Positions 24,285 to 34,872 of a DNA stretch of 64,000 nucleotides are shown piece after piece. Below the pieces are notes generated by a model. The model searched no databases and was not told the DNA's origin. It saw nothing but the letters and a program-made list of their open reading frames with translations. The DNA is from Biomphalaria glabrata (taxonomy: Eukaryota; Mollusca; Gastropoda; Planorbidae), in assembly GCF_947242115.1 (NCBI RefSeq), contig NC_074719.1, positions 43,362,849-43,426,848 on the forward strand, read 5' to 3'. Made by a program: the position numbers and the translations under genes. Position 1 is the stretch's first letter. The number at the start of each line of letters is the position of its first letter.

Positions 24285-24776
24285 AGGTCTTGTTGAAGTC
24301 TTGTTGAGGTCTTGTTGGGGTATTGTTGAGGTCTTGTTGATGTCTTGTCTTGTTGAGGTCTTGTTGGGGTCTTGTTGGGGTCTTGTTGTGGTCTTGTTGT
24401 GGTCTTGTTGAGGTCTTGTTGAGGTCTTGTTGTGGTCTTGTCGTGGTCTTGTTAAGGTCTTGTTGAGGTCTTGTTGTGGTCTTTGTCGTGGTCTTGTTGG
24501 GGTCTTGTTGAGGTCTTGTTGTGGTCTTGTTGAGGTCTTGTTGAGGTCTTGTTGTGGTCTTTGTTGTGGTCTTGTTGAGGTCTTGTTGTGGTCTTGTTGA
24601 GGTCTTGTTGTGGTCTTGTTGTGGTCTTGTTGTGGCCTTTGTTGTGGTCTTGTTGAGGTCTTTGTTGTGGTCTTTGTTGTGATCTTGTTGTGGTCTTGTC
24701 GTGGTCTTGTTGAGGTCTTGTTGTGGTCTTGTCGTGGTCTTGTTAAGCTCTTGTTGAGGTCTTTTTGTGGTCTTGT
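24285..24776. repeat. 12-bp minisatellite
   Basis: About 40 copies of a 12-bp G/T-rich unit (GAGGTCTTGTTG, with GTGGTCTTGTTG as the main variant) and occasional 13-bp units. Long minus-strand frames through it (TRPQQDLNK-type) are by-products of the repeat. Confidence 0.95.
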
Positions 24777-25164
24777 GGCGGACTTTGTGCACGTGAAGGT
24801 TCTCAGTATAACAAGGTGCATACAGTGTTTGTATCTGGATATACGTTTATTGCTTACGTATTACTTTTGAGAAAAAAAAAGAGAATGATCAAGTTTTGAA
24901 ACTTCTCATACAGTTTGTGACGATATTGTTGGAGACGCTTCTGGGTAAAACAGAATACATATGTTTAAAGGTCCTACTATGACAGATGTAATAGTCTCTA
25001 AGCTCCGGTGCTTTTATTTGTGAAATAGTGTCATTCTATTTTGGTTAATAATCAAACATGTTTTTATAAATATACAATGAAACTACATTTTTAATTAACA
25101 CCCCCCCCCCTTTTTTTTTCTTTTTTTCAAAGAATAAAATATTGAAATAGAATAGAGACAAGCT

Positions 25165-25560
25165 TTATTTTCTTTTATTTGTGATGTAAAGTTTGAGTGA
25201 AACATAATAACAAGGCTTGTCTTCGAGTCCGAAGATTAATGAGTATTGCAGTATTTCCTGTGGCTGTGACACATATTTTGCCACATTCAGGGCAAGCATA
25301 AACATTGTCCGCCGATAGTCGATTAAGATTTTCTTTTCGCCGTCTGCATCTGTCCTCGGCAGCGGATTTTCTTTTAATCTCAAATGTATAGCCTGCGGTC
25401 TTTGTGAGTGACCTTCAGCTGTCTCGTTCTGAGGCCGCATGCAACCAGGTGCTCTCTTCTATGTCAGCTAAGGCATGTTGGCGTCTAGGCTGGTCTTTAA
25501 AGCATTTCCCTGCGGCATCTCTTTTATGTCGACCACCTTTTAGCTCACCAAAAAAAAAAG
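25165..25560 (-). mobile_element. LINE C-terminus with zinc-finger-like end
   Basis: The minus strand reads GRRHKRDAAGKCFKDQPRRQ, later ASERDSWRSL-like residues, then VYACPECGKICVTATGNTAI. This follows the C-terminal plan of RTE-like LINEs (KD-x-LK, W-x-x-L, C-x2-C finger). Sequence upstream to about 25760 may belong to it but is not recognisable. Confidence 0.7.
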
Positions 25561-26782
25561 ACTGCTTTTGGCATACTTTCGTCCCCCATACGGGATAAGA
25601 AATCTTCTTGAAACTGTCAGGTAGAGTTTAGCCTCCAGCTCTTGGAACCCTAGATCAGCAAAAGTAAACAAGAGCTTCCTCTCACCACCGGCCTGAATGT
25701 GTACAGTGTACACTGTTCTGTGAGGCAGAGTGTCAGACTCGCGGCAAGAGGCCGCGTACACCGGAGTCCCACCATTTTCCTTTTCTATACCAGGCTAGCC
25801 GTGCAGGACACGCCAATCATGTAACGGCCCCTTGAGGAACGGCGCCTGGTTTGTGACAAGAATGTGGGAGTTTTTTTTACAACAGTGCAATGAGGATGCT
25901 CTCGCACCCCCTTAGGCACCCCCACGGGAGTCTTGTTTTGCTACCCTTTAGCCTAATCGTTTCCTCTTGCGATCGTTTCCACCCGGGCGCTACTATGAGG
26001 CAGGCTAGCATGCCCGGGGAATAAGAAATCTCACACATGTATACTATTAAATTACAATAATCAGATAAGGGAGGTAAGTCCATAATTACAACAAAAACAC
26101 AAAATACGAGCTAGTGAATCAAATAGTCTTACTCACCTTTATATCTCTTTGTTCTGAAAGAAATGGACTTTTTTGTTGCAGAAATGAAACCGAAATGCAA
26201 CTAGATGATGCTATAATGTCTAGCAGAGTGAACATTTTATAAAAAAATATTCGTAAAAAATATACTAGGAAAAATACATTTCGTGAACTTATTCAATCAC
26301 TCCTGTAGAAAATCCCGTAGTGCATGTAGTATTACCTCATTATGTATTTAATAATCTAATTATGGTTATTGACGAGATCCTTTTTAATGCTTGTCTTAGC
26401 TCGCTAGGGGTTACTTACAATTAAGAGCATTTATTACTGGATATACCCCAACTCCAGATCACTTTAATATCCAATAGAGCAAAAATAATGGCATCAACTC
26501 TCATGACATATTAATACATAAACACCAGTCCAGGGAGCAACCGTCCAACCTTCCTGGACCGGGAAGAAGACCTCACAGACTAACACACTCTCTCGCACAT
26601 TCAATGAAGACCAAACCATTCAGTTCATACCTTTTTGAGAGAATTCACATTCATAACCTGGGCCAGGGAGTACATAAACAAAGAGATATAACAACTTACC
26701 AAAATATCAAAGTAACATACTCACTCTCGCCATACATCCCCCTGACTCCCCGCCCCCCCCCCCCCCCATCTGACGATATATC

Positions 26783-26838
26783 TGTTTAGAAGAAAATATA
26801 CACAGAAATTAGCTGGAGTAGGGCAAAGAAATGAGACT
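26783..26838 (-). pseudogene. Inverted fragment of a 7TM receptor gene (TM7)
   Basis: On the minus strand this matches about 55 bases of receptor 2 around 23204-23259 (LIS/SSNFCVYFLLN), with two or three substitutions and one inserted base. The flanking minus-strand frame (SFLCPTPANFCVYFLLN) departs from receptor sequence immediately on both sides, so only the TM7 piece is present. It is about 3.5 kb downstream of receptor 2 and inverted to it. Confidence 0.75.
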
Positions 26839-27070
26839 TGTAGTTTGAGACTATAAACCTTCGAGCGAGCCATAGAATCAGTTGTGGGTTTAAAATATTC
26901 TACAAACAAGGCAATGGCAGCAGAAATGATTACGTGTACATTTTCGTTCAAATGTATAAAATAAAAATGAAAAAGTTCGCTATCATCCCTTCTCTTAACG
27001 ACGTACAGCATCATTCGTATTAACTAATGACTGAAGTCAAGTTATTTACCATCAGCCGCGCCTGGTTTGT

Positions 27071-27315
27071 TTATTTTGTAAAATGTTTTAAATAATGTTT
27101 CGGATGTACCTTTATATTTTGAAGATAACTACATCTTAGCCCAAACCGTTATATGGGACGACTGGGGATGGTCGCGGGCAGCCCAAGCCTCCCGCAGGAC
27201 GACTGGGGATGGTCGCGGGCAGACCAAACCTCCCGCAGGACGGACCGGAGACGGCGGGAAGGTTTGAGCAAGGTACCATCGAATTCATCGGTGGACAGCC
27301 CAGAGCGCATGCCAC
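27071..27315 (-). mobile_element. SINE family 2 with internal duplication
   Basis: The tail (TTTTGTAAAATGTTTTAAAT, TTTCGGATGTACC) and body (CCTCCCGCAGGACG) of family 2 are on the minus strand. A block of about 52 bp (GACGACTGGGGATGGTCGCG...) is repeated in tandem around 27158-27243, and a diverged head follows to about 27315. Confidence 0.75.
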
Positions 27316-27716
27316 AAAATTAGGAAAACATTCTGGCAGCTCAAGCACGATACATTTCTCTAAGCCCTTTGTTCTCAACCTAAACCCATGCAGAATTCCG
27401 TGAGAGTTAAACCTGATCACCCGTAGCACACTTAAAATCAATCATGTTAAAATAATCTTTGTTAGTCATATTTCAATTTCATTAGTCAAAACATCCAGTT
27501 GTCCCGCTCAACGTAATCTGATTGGTGGTGAATAAAAAGATGATCCCATTTTGTGTGTGTAAGCTGAATGCACTCTATATCAGTACGTACACCAACATTC
27601 GCTGTGGACGTATTTATCAACGGACACAAACATTATGAGTAAAAACTTTAAATCCTCTTTAATGAATAAAACGAACATAACTTTATTAGCAAATGTCTAC
27701 AGGCTTTTAACTCTTT

Positions 27717-27970
27717 CTCTCCTAATTGACGATGACAACGTTGATTTGACTCCCATTAAGCTAAATTTGGTTTTTGAATTTATAAACTCTAATTTGTGTT
27801 GTGTAAAAAGAGCGTGCATTTTCCTATAATTCAATACCAAATAAAACATTTTCTGATAACAAACAAAAAAGTTATTGAAGTTTAACCCTAACAGGAGAGT
27901 GAAATGCAAATGAGCAATACGAATAATACTATCGGAATGAGAAAAATAATTACGGAGAGAAAGAGTTAAT
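27717..27970 (+). mobile_element. TTAA MITE, long form
   Basis: 254 bp from TTAACTCTTTCTCTCCTAAT to TTACGGAGAGAAAGAGTTAA. Inverted ends of about 16 bp include TTAA, matching a TTAA target preference (piggyBac-like, inferred). Interior shared with 59058 and 29274. Confidence 0.85.
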
Positions 27971-28039
27971 ATTGGTGTAGAAATGAACCAATAATAAATT
28001 AAATCCCAAGATGTTCAAGAACGTTCCGACATATTGCTT

Positions 28040-28330
28040 CTCCTTTTCCTGCGTTCAACATTTTTATGTCGAAAGGTTCAGACGAGTTGATCTATCTATA
28101 TGTGCAAGGAAATCTGCAGCGGTTTCCAGATCTGGCAGCTCTCCAAGTAGATAATGAATGCAGCTTTGTTCTGGTGGTCGGCATCCTTGGTGATGCTCCA
28201 CAAGGGCAAATCTCACTAGTCTCTGTTCTTACCTGACAATGGATCTCATTCTGTTGTGTCCAGTTTTGAGAGGAAACATTTTAATATTGGTCGTGTCGGG
28301 GCAGCTTGTTACGGGCATCCTTTACTAACA
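28040..28330 (-). mobile_element. LINE 3' end, same family as 41735-43032
   Basis: The minus strand matches the C-terminal region at 41890-42060: GACACAACAGAATG, CAAATCTCACTAG and DADHQNKAAFIIYL, in place of ENADHVLHKCILY. Strongly decayed. Confidence 0.65.
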
Positions 28331-29009
28331 TAAGTCTCAATTAGCTGAAATCTACTTGTTCACGTCATCTAATATTCTCAGGTGTCTCTGTCTAACTAAT
28401 ACATAGGGCATTTTCATACATACATAGCAAAGATTTTTATTGTGTTTCCAATGTACAGAACACGTTTGTATTGATAAGCAAAAATATGAAGTTTTTGTTT
28501 TCCAATTTCAGCGCTACAGTATTGCTTTTCTACGGTCATTTCGCTTCAGGCATTAAAAAATAGTTGTTAGTAATTAGTTGGTAACAGTTCAATATTGTTT
28601 TCTTTCAATTTTTATGAGTGTATTTTTTTATGTTTGAATATTCCTCTTTTCATTTTGTCATGTTTTTCTTCTGTTTCCATTACAACGTCTCTACATTCGT
28701 TCATATTGCTTGCGCTTCTTCGTCTTTCTAACATTTATTTGTTGTTTGTTGTTGTTCAACGAACGTGAAAATTCAAAGTGCAAACAAAAGAGCTGATTAA
28801 TGGGATAAACTTTTAGTGTGAGAATCCCAAATAAATGCTGCTAATAATGGAGATTTGTAAAAAAAAAAAAAAAAAAGTTAATAACCATGATTGTCGAATG
28901 TGAAGGTTAGAGCATTGAACAAGTTTCTTAGATCAGCCAGGAAAAACAATGGCTTTGCAAAAGTTGATTGTTAAAACACGCCATCTAAACTATGAGGCCG
29001 TATCACATA

Positions 29010-29225
29010 TCTCAGAGCTCGCGAATACCTTCCTTCAGCGAACAGTACCAGGTAAAAGAAGAAGAGGCAGAGAAAGCGATGGGAAGACAACATAAAAGAA
29101 TGGATGAGACTGCCATGAAAGAGATTATAGCCAAGGCAAAAGATAGAGCGGAATGGAAAAAAATGGTCGACAGATCTTGTGTGGTGCCCAAACGGTCTAA
29201 CAGACTAAAGAACAAGTGAAGACAA
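29010..29225 (+). mobile_element. RTE-like LINE C-terminal fragment
   Basis: Reads TVPGKRRRG, then in a shifted frame RKRWEDNIKEW, then WKKMVDRSCVVPKRSNRLK to a stop. Same family as the pieces at 16665 and 61740. Confidence 0.8.
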
Positions 29226-29273
29226 GATGTTTCTAATGTTTTACATTGGATATTTGTTGCCTGGAGAAAATGC

Positions 29274-29540
29274 CTTACCTGTTCTCTCCTAATTAACAAT
29301 ACCATCGTTGAAAATGATCTTATTAAATTAAATTAATTTCTGGTTTTATAAATTACAATTTGTGTTATATATAAAGAGCAGGCATTGCCGTGCATTCTCC
29401 TATAATTCTATACCAAAAGTAACGTTTTCTGATCACAAAACAAAAATGTTATTGAAGTTTAATCATAACAGGGTAGAATGTACAAAATGCGAATAATGAA
29501 CAATTCTGTCAGAACGTGGAAAAATAATTACGGAGTTAAA
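29274..29540 (+). mobile_element. TTAA MITE, long form, diverged
   Basis: Interior (ACGTTTTCTGATCACAAAAC, GTTATTGAAGTTTAATCATA) matches the other long copies; both ends are damaged (right end GGAGTTAA). Confidence 0.75.
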
Positions 29541-29739
29541 TCTAAAGCTATTCTTCCTATGGCTTTCCTTTCTTTTCTTATTCTCTCTTATATGTTATCG
29601 TATATAGAACATATAGGGAATTTTACAATTCAACATGTAGAGAAGAATCTTTTTACTCTGAAAAGTGCAATAACGACAAAACTTTCACATTTTCTTAATT
29701 ACAATTTAATTTATCTTTGAAATGTTCTCAATTATAATT

Positions 29740-29988
29740 CGGGTCGCGGTGGCTGAGTGGTTAAGCGCTTGGCTTCCGAATCTGGGGTAATGCGTTCGAA
29801 TCTCGGTAAAGACAGGCATTTTTCAGGGCGCCCTTGAGTCCACCCAACTCTAAGCCTGGCTTAATTTTAAGTTGGAAAAAAAAGGCGGTTGGTCGTTGTG
29901 CTGGCCACATAACACCCTAATCGTTAACCGTTGGCCAAAGCAACGAACTTAACCATAAATCGTAAAGTCTGAATGGGGAACTTTACTA
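29740..29988 (+). mobile_element. tRNA-derived SINE, family 1
   Basis: GGTCGCGGTGGCTGAGTGGT (A box) with a TGCGTTCGAATCTCGG B box; body and GTCTGAATGGGGAAC end complete. Confidence 0.92.
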
Positions 29989-30752
29989 TTGTTTAAATTA
30001 TTATAATTTACTTTCTAGTGTCCTACATAACTATTTTTCATGAATAAAGATACAATATTTTTTTCCCAATAAAAAACTAAATATTTAACAATAGTGCCTG
30101 GCATACGCTCATTGTAGTAGCATGGTTTGTAGTGTATTGCATGCGAGATAGCTATTTAATGTATAGAGAGGCAAAAGAACAGATCCCATTATGGTTTGTA
30201 TTCAGTAAACCTTTTTAATTATTGTGTACTCTAATATTTTTTTACCTTCTTCTAGTAAATGTCAAGGTGGTGGTGGTGTTTTTTTTAAGGTGAACGAGTT
30301 TGTTGGCATAAACCAGCGCGTCCCGGAAATTAAACTTATTATCTTCTTAGCCTGAGTAAACTAGTTTTCAAAAAAAATAAATAATTACGTCATTGAGTCA
30401 CCTCCCTTGCAAGAATAGTTCGATCTAAATTTAGACTGATCCACCGCCATCGAGATAATTACGTGACCGAGAGGCGATAACATTAAAAAAAGGGAAGCAA
30501 ATGCAAATAGTATCTTTAGTCTTACGATCGGGTAGCGGGCCTTGTGTTTAAACAGTAGCAAGTAATACAATAATTATCTTAATATAGACAATGTCACGCC
30601 TACACATTAAATGCAAACAATAAAAACTGAATACAAAGGAACTTTGTTTTTCAGTTACATTTTCTTTTAAATCTTAAGTGGAGTATCATGATTCCCTAAA
30701 GGAACGGTGTTTCATTATTCTGATATAATTACTCATCTGGAATAAATTGGTG

Positions 30753-30790
<38 letters not shown>

Positions 30791-30994
30791 AACTTTATCT
30801 ATTCTCTATTTCTTTTGTTAAGAGGTTAAACTAAAACAGATATTACAAGTTAAAGTCCAACAAGTGTACAGAATATGGTCATTGTACATGAATTTAAATT
30901 GCGGAGGCTATTTTTTTTAGTTGTTTTTTTTAAGTACAATATGAGGTGCCTTAAATATGCCTGAGCAGATTGAATTAAAAAAAATGTTCCTGAA

Positions 30995-31280
30995 TGCTAA
31001 AGTTCGAAGTGCTAAAATGCTAAGTATCGAAGTGCTAAATACAGTAGCGCTAAGTTGTAAATTGATACTAAGTACATAGGTCATATGTTCCGAAACGCTA
31101 GGCGCAGAAGCACAAAATACAGAAGTGCTGAATCGTTGAGTGCTGAATAGCTAAAATACTACGTGCCGAAGTGCTCAATGCAAAAGTACTGAAGTGAGGC
31201 TTAGTACAGAAGTGCAAATGTTTATACATCTCGACACAGAGTTACAATAGGTCCTGAAGTGCTGAAATGCTGTTATGCTG
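30995..31280. repeat. Degenerate tandem repeat of GAAGTGCTAAAT type
   Basis: The motifs AAGTGCTAAA, AAGTGCTGAA and ACAGAAGTGC recur every 10-20 bases, heavily diverged and with irregular spacing, suggesting an old minisatellite. Confidence 0.7.
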
Positions 31281-31770
31281 ATTGAAAGATCTAAACTTTT
31301 TTAAAAGGATTCACACAATAATCTTCAAGCATATACAGAGGCTCTATTTACAATATAAATACAATTATGAAGGACTCTATAACAGAATTCACGGTTCTTA
31401 GAATTTACAATTGTATCATTAAAATATGACTGCATTTAAAATATGTGACAATTTCATAGCATTAATTTTTAATTTGAAGAAAACTAAAGCTTTAAATATT
31501 TTTTATGCATTAAGATAATCACCTTAAATATTTATTGAAATTGTAACTCAATAATTAAATAAAATAAGTCCTTGTTAATGTCGAAGAGGCTTTGATAATT
31601 AAAACACAACCCTGTAATGAACATGAAAACTAACAAATAATAAAAAAAAAGAGCCCACAAAAAGGCAAGAGGGCCCAAAAAGGAGTCAAAGAAAAGAGGC
31701 CTAAGGCCCAAGGATTCCTATGATGATAAAGCTAAAATTGAATAGCGCAAATTCTGAGGTTTCCTTAAAA

Positions 31771-32340
31771 AAAAATTGATCTTGTTTTGACCACTCGCTT
31801 ATGCTCCTATATCTGTGACTATGACTTTATAATTGATGAACTCCAGAGGCTGTATTACAATATTACAGTGTATTCGATCATGAACTATATAACTAATCTT
31901 GACAGCTCAACTGTATGGTCTGGACGTGGATGGGTTAACCTAATAACAACAACTTATTTTGAAACGAAATGATAAAAATAAAAAAATGGAATAAAAAAAA
32001 AGATTAGTCACATAACCAGACATAGGGTGACATTTCAGGAATTTTGCTACTTGGAATTCGCTTGAAGCAAAGCTCAACTAGCATACATTACTCGAACTTT
32101 GGTTTGTATAGTAACCAAATATATTTAAGTACAACCATGAACCATGAACTTTGAACTATGACAGTTTCTTTCGGATCTATGTGTGTCCAGAAATCGGAGA
32201 TTGTGATTTCTTGTGATAAACATAAAAAATTGATCTCGTTTTGACTACTCGCTTATGCTCCTGTATTTGCGACAATGAATTTATAATTGATGAACTGCGG
32301 CGGTTATATCACAATGAACAGTGTAAATGATCATGAACTA
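31771..32340. repeat. Duplicated 117-bp segment upstream of receptor 3
   Basis: 31771-31889 and 32225-32340 match closely (AATTGATC, ACTCGCTTATGCTCCT, TTTATAATTGATGAACT, GATCATGAACTATA). They are in the same orientation about 450 bp apart. The source is not recognised. Confidence 0.8.
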
Positions 32341-32769
32341 TAAAAAAAAGGCAACAAACTGTCGACATTTGTGACTAAGTGACCCTTGACCCCGCCCCGG
32401 TGAAGTGGACATTATAGACACTGTTTGTTTGTCCCCATTGTTGAGTATAACAATGTTCATGGAACCAATTTTCTGGGATACATAGAAAATAAACTTCACA
32501 GTATTCGCTTGACAATATAAATCAAAACTTTTGTCTCCGGTGAATCAGATATTGTGGAACATTCAATTATGACGACTGCACCCTCAGAATTCTTCGTCAC
32601 TTTGTTTACTGTTGTGTTTTGTTTATTTTTGTTGTCCTTTGTGTCATGTATAAGATATTTGATGTAGCTACAAAAATACTGTATACACAAATTAAAAGGA
32701 TCTATTATCACAATTATTTTCCCAAAGAGTTATGATCGATAGTAGACATTGTCCATTACAGTTACAACA

Positions 32770-33765
32770 ATGATTTCAACGTATGGAACCAATCAAACCG
32801 TCGCACCCTACCCAGAAGCAGATACACAATTGTCTTGGAAGATCAGTACGCTTACCGCTGTACTGGTGAGTCCTATCATTGCTGTCTTGGGACTTGTCGG
32901 AAATATTCTCAGCATTGTCGCCATCGTGAAGTCTGGTTGGAAGAAACCCTCCAACGTACTTCTGACATGTCTCTGTGTCGCTGATTCATTGGTGCTGCTC
33001 TCTGCTTTCAACGTTCCGAGAATTGTCGCTTTTCTTTCCGAGAGAGAGACGAGCTACTGTAACGTCTGGGACTTCAACGAAAGCATCTCGTACATTTTCT
33101 ACGTCGTCACGCTGGCCTTGCGTTTCTTGTTTTCGTACGGAGTCAAGCTCAGCTCCGGCATCGTGACACTGATCACGCTGGAGCGATTTATCGCCGTCTT
33201 TTTCCCACTGAAGCTAGTCAGCGTGATTACCGCGAGGAGACTTTTTGTGGCTGTATTAGTTTTAGTTATTGTTTGGATTCCATGGCCATTATATCTTCTG
33301 AGTCATTATACGTTCGTTTACTCGTATTACCCTGAGTGGAAAGTCTATGCGGGTAATGCATTATTTAATCCGAATACTCTCTACACTTCCTTGCACTTGT
33401 ATGCAGCGATACCACTGGGTCTCTACGTCCCGTTTCTTATAGTCACGTCAGGATCGATTCTTATATCTACCAAGCTTCATTTTACTCTAAAGAAGCGTAA
33501 GAGTATGGTTCTATCGTCCTCCAATAAGGAGTCCTCTAAAACAACCAAGATTTTAATATCCGTCTGTGCAGTGTTCGCTATAACCAAAGCAGCCAGCGTC
33601 TTGGAATATCTGGCCGACCTGTCCGATCAATCGGACGATAGCAGAAATACGAACATTGTCCTGGAAAGCGTAATTTTCATCTTGGACCTTCTCAATAGCT
33701 CTAGCAACTTCGTGGTTTTTGTTACAATAAACACAAATTTTAAAACATTATTTAAATTTCGGTGA
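32770..33765 (+). CDS. Rhodopsin-class 7TM receptor of a second lineage (receptor 3)
   Basis: Single-exon gene, 331 aa, started at the first in-frame ATG; the frame is open upstream only to a TTG. The N-terminus has an N-glycosylation site (N9-Q-T). TM1 has the GN motif (GLVGN, N45), TM2 LCVADSL (D72), TM3 ends in ERF (138-140), TM4 contains WIPWPLYLL, TM5 is about 210-233, TM6 258-281 lacks CWxP, and TM7 ends SSSNFVVF in place of NPxxY. A Lys/Ser-rich third loop (240-260) precedes TM6. It lacks the GWIRYPGFF and PRY signatures of the other four receptors, so it belongs to a different branch, perhaps nearer the peptide-receptor-like gastropod chemoreceptors. A possible poly(A) signal AATAAA is at 33814. 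Receptor 4 converges on it from the other side. Function is inferred from fold only. Confidence 0.88.
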   Translation: MISTYGTNQTVAPYPEADTQLSWKISTLTAVLVSPIIAVLGLVGNILSIVAIVKSGWKKPSNVLLTCLCVADSLVLLSAFNVPRIVAFLSERETSYCNVWDFNESISYIFYVVTLALRFLFSYGVKLSSGIVTLITLERFIAVFFPLKLVSVITARRLFVAVLVLVIVWIPWPLYLLSHYTFVYSYYPEWKVYAGNALFNPNTLYTSLHLYAAIPLGLYVPFLIVTSGSILISTKLHFTLKKRKSMVLSSSNKESSKTTKILISVCAVFAITKAASVLEYLADLSDQSDDSRNTNIVLESVIFILDLLNSSSNFVVFVTINTNFKTLFKFR

Positions 33766-33924
33766 ATTGAATACACTCTATGCTTATTGGTGATAAAAAT
33801 TTTTTTTACTTAAAATAAAATTGTGTGTTTTCTTTAAATTGAACTGCAAGACTTTAGTTGTGTTCCAACTGTAATCTTTCTATAATCTACATTACGTTAT
33901 GTCATTTTAGCTCTTGTGCTTATG

Positions 33925-34008
33925 TTTGCAATGTTATCACAGCGCCTTGAGCCTACATCAAGTTTGTGAACAGTGCTCTATTAATTAAATTATTATTATT
34001 ATTATTAT
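33925..34008 (+). mobile_element. SINE-like 3' tail with ATT repeat
   Basis: CAGCGCCTTGAGCCTACATC and GTGAACAGTGCTCTAT precede an ATTATTATT run, in the manner of the family-3 tail (GCGCT...ATAATAAT). Only the tail is present. Confidence 0.5.
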
Positions 34009-34190
34009 GACAGAAACGAACGAGTATTCATTCTCTGGCGCTGCCTGGGTCGAGTTTAGTTAAAGGGAATCAAAATTAATCGTAGTCCCTTTAACAGTTT
34101 CCACTGAGGAATTTTCTGGTGATGTGGCAGGTCTGCAGCAGTACCGCCCTCTGACAGGCAACGAAGATGTTCCTAGGAATATTAAGGGCC

Positions 34191-34286
34191 TTGAAGGTTT
34201 AATGATAACAGGGTAGAATGTACAAATGTGAAAAATCAAAAAAATATGTCAGAACGTGGAAAATAGTTCCGGAGATAAAGAGTTAA
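34191..34286 (+). mobile_element. TTAA MITE, 3' part
   Basis: Right part only: GTTTAATGATAACAGGGTAG, TGTCAGAACGTGG, and CCGGAGATAAAGAGTTAA. Closest to the 29274 copy. Confidence 0.7.
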
Positions 34287-34496
34287 CTAATTACAAACAA
34301 AAAATAAAAAGGTTACAAACATAAATGGATTGAACAAAAATGAACAAACACACGTACAAACACACGTGCAAACACACGTACACCAATGAACTTTGAAAAC
34401 AAAGCTGTCTCAGCAAAGCCTGAATGTCAGCTACCCTCTTCATCATATTAACTACCTCAATTCTTCGCCAAGTATGCAATGGCCGATCGGTATAAA

Positions 34497-34640
34497 AAAA
34501 AACAAACTCGTTTTTGACTTTCACACTGAATCAGCGCTACAGATTGACTAGGGAAACCTCCAATCATTTGTGTGAAGTCAATCAATGAACGTTCTGTATG
34601 TTGTGTTTGTTCTCTTTTGTAAAATGTTATTGTAAACTGT
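34497..34640 (+). mobile_element. Dispersed element (family 4), copy without hAT insertion
   Basis: Shares TCAGCGCTAC, TTGACTAGGGAA, TCAATGAACGTTCTGTATGT and TTGTGTTTGTTC blocks with 55990-56045 plus 56613-56700. It therefore represents the unoccupied site for the 56046 insertion. Confidence 0.65.
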
Positions 34641-34671
34641 CAGTGAATGAGCCTCTATTCGAAGCAAATGA

Positions 34672-34745
34672 CAGAGCGGGATGGAGAAAGACGTTTGGCA
34701 GTTATGTGTTGTGCCCCAACGGTCCAACAGGCTAAGTGATAGGTG
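34672..34745 (+). mobile_element. RTE-like LINE 3' scrap
   Basis: ANDRAGWRKTFGSYVLCPNG and TGCCCCAACGGTCCAACAGG match the end of the fragment at 29010-29225. Confidence 0.6.
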
Positions 34746-34872
34746 AAGGTGAAGTCTTTGTATTTAAAAAATCTTAATATGGGTCAGTAGAGCAGTCTTA
34801 GTCTTAACAAATATCAAATGTTTGAAAATTCTGCAATCATATCACAGTATCGGACGTTGTCGTGGAGAAACA

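Larger units (their letters stand above)
29989..32769. other. Intergenic upstream of receptor 3
   Basis: Holds the TA run (30758), the degenerate GAAGTGCTAAA repeat (30995) and the 117-bp duplication (31771). Otherwise AT-rich with no recognisable gene. Confidence 0.55.

Noticed and set aside
24084-24821. 245-codon minus frame rich in TRPQQDLNK repeats
   Set aside because: It follows the 12-bp minisatellite. Period and composition come from the DNA repeat, and another minus frame is equally open.
27635-27829. 64-codon frame with an N-glycosylation-like start (MNKTNITLLANVYRLL), which resembled a receptor N-terminus
   Set aside because: The second half is the TTAA MITE and no receptor TM follows; too little to support a gene.
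29478-29720. 80-codon frame with a hydrophobic segment
   Set aside because: It begins inside a TTAA MITE remnant and shows no family features.
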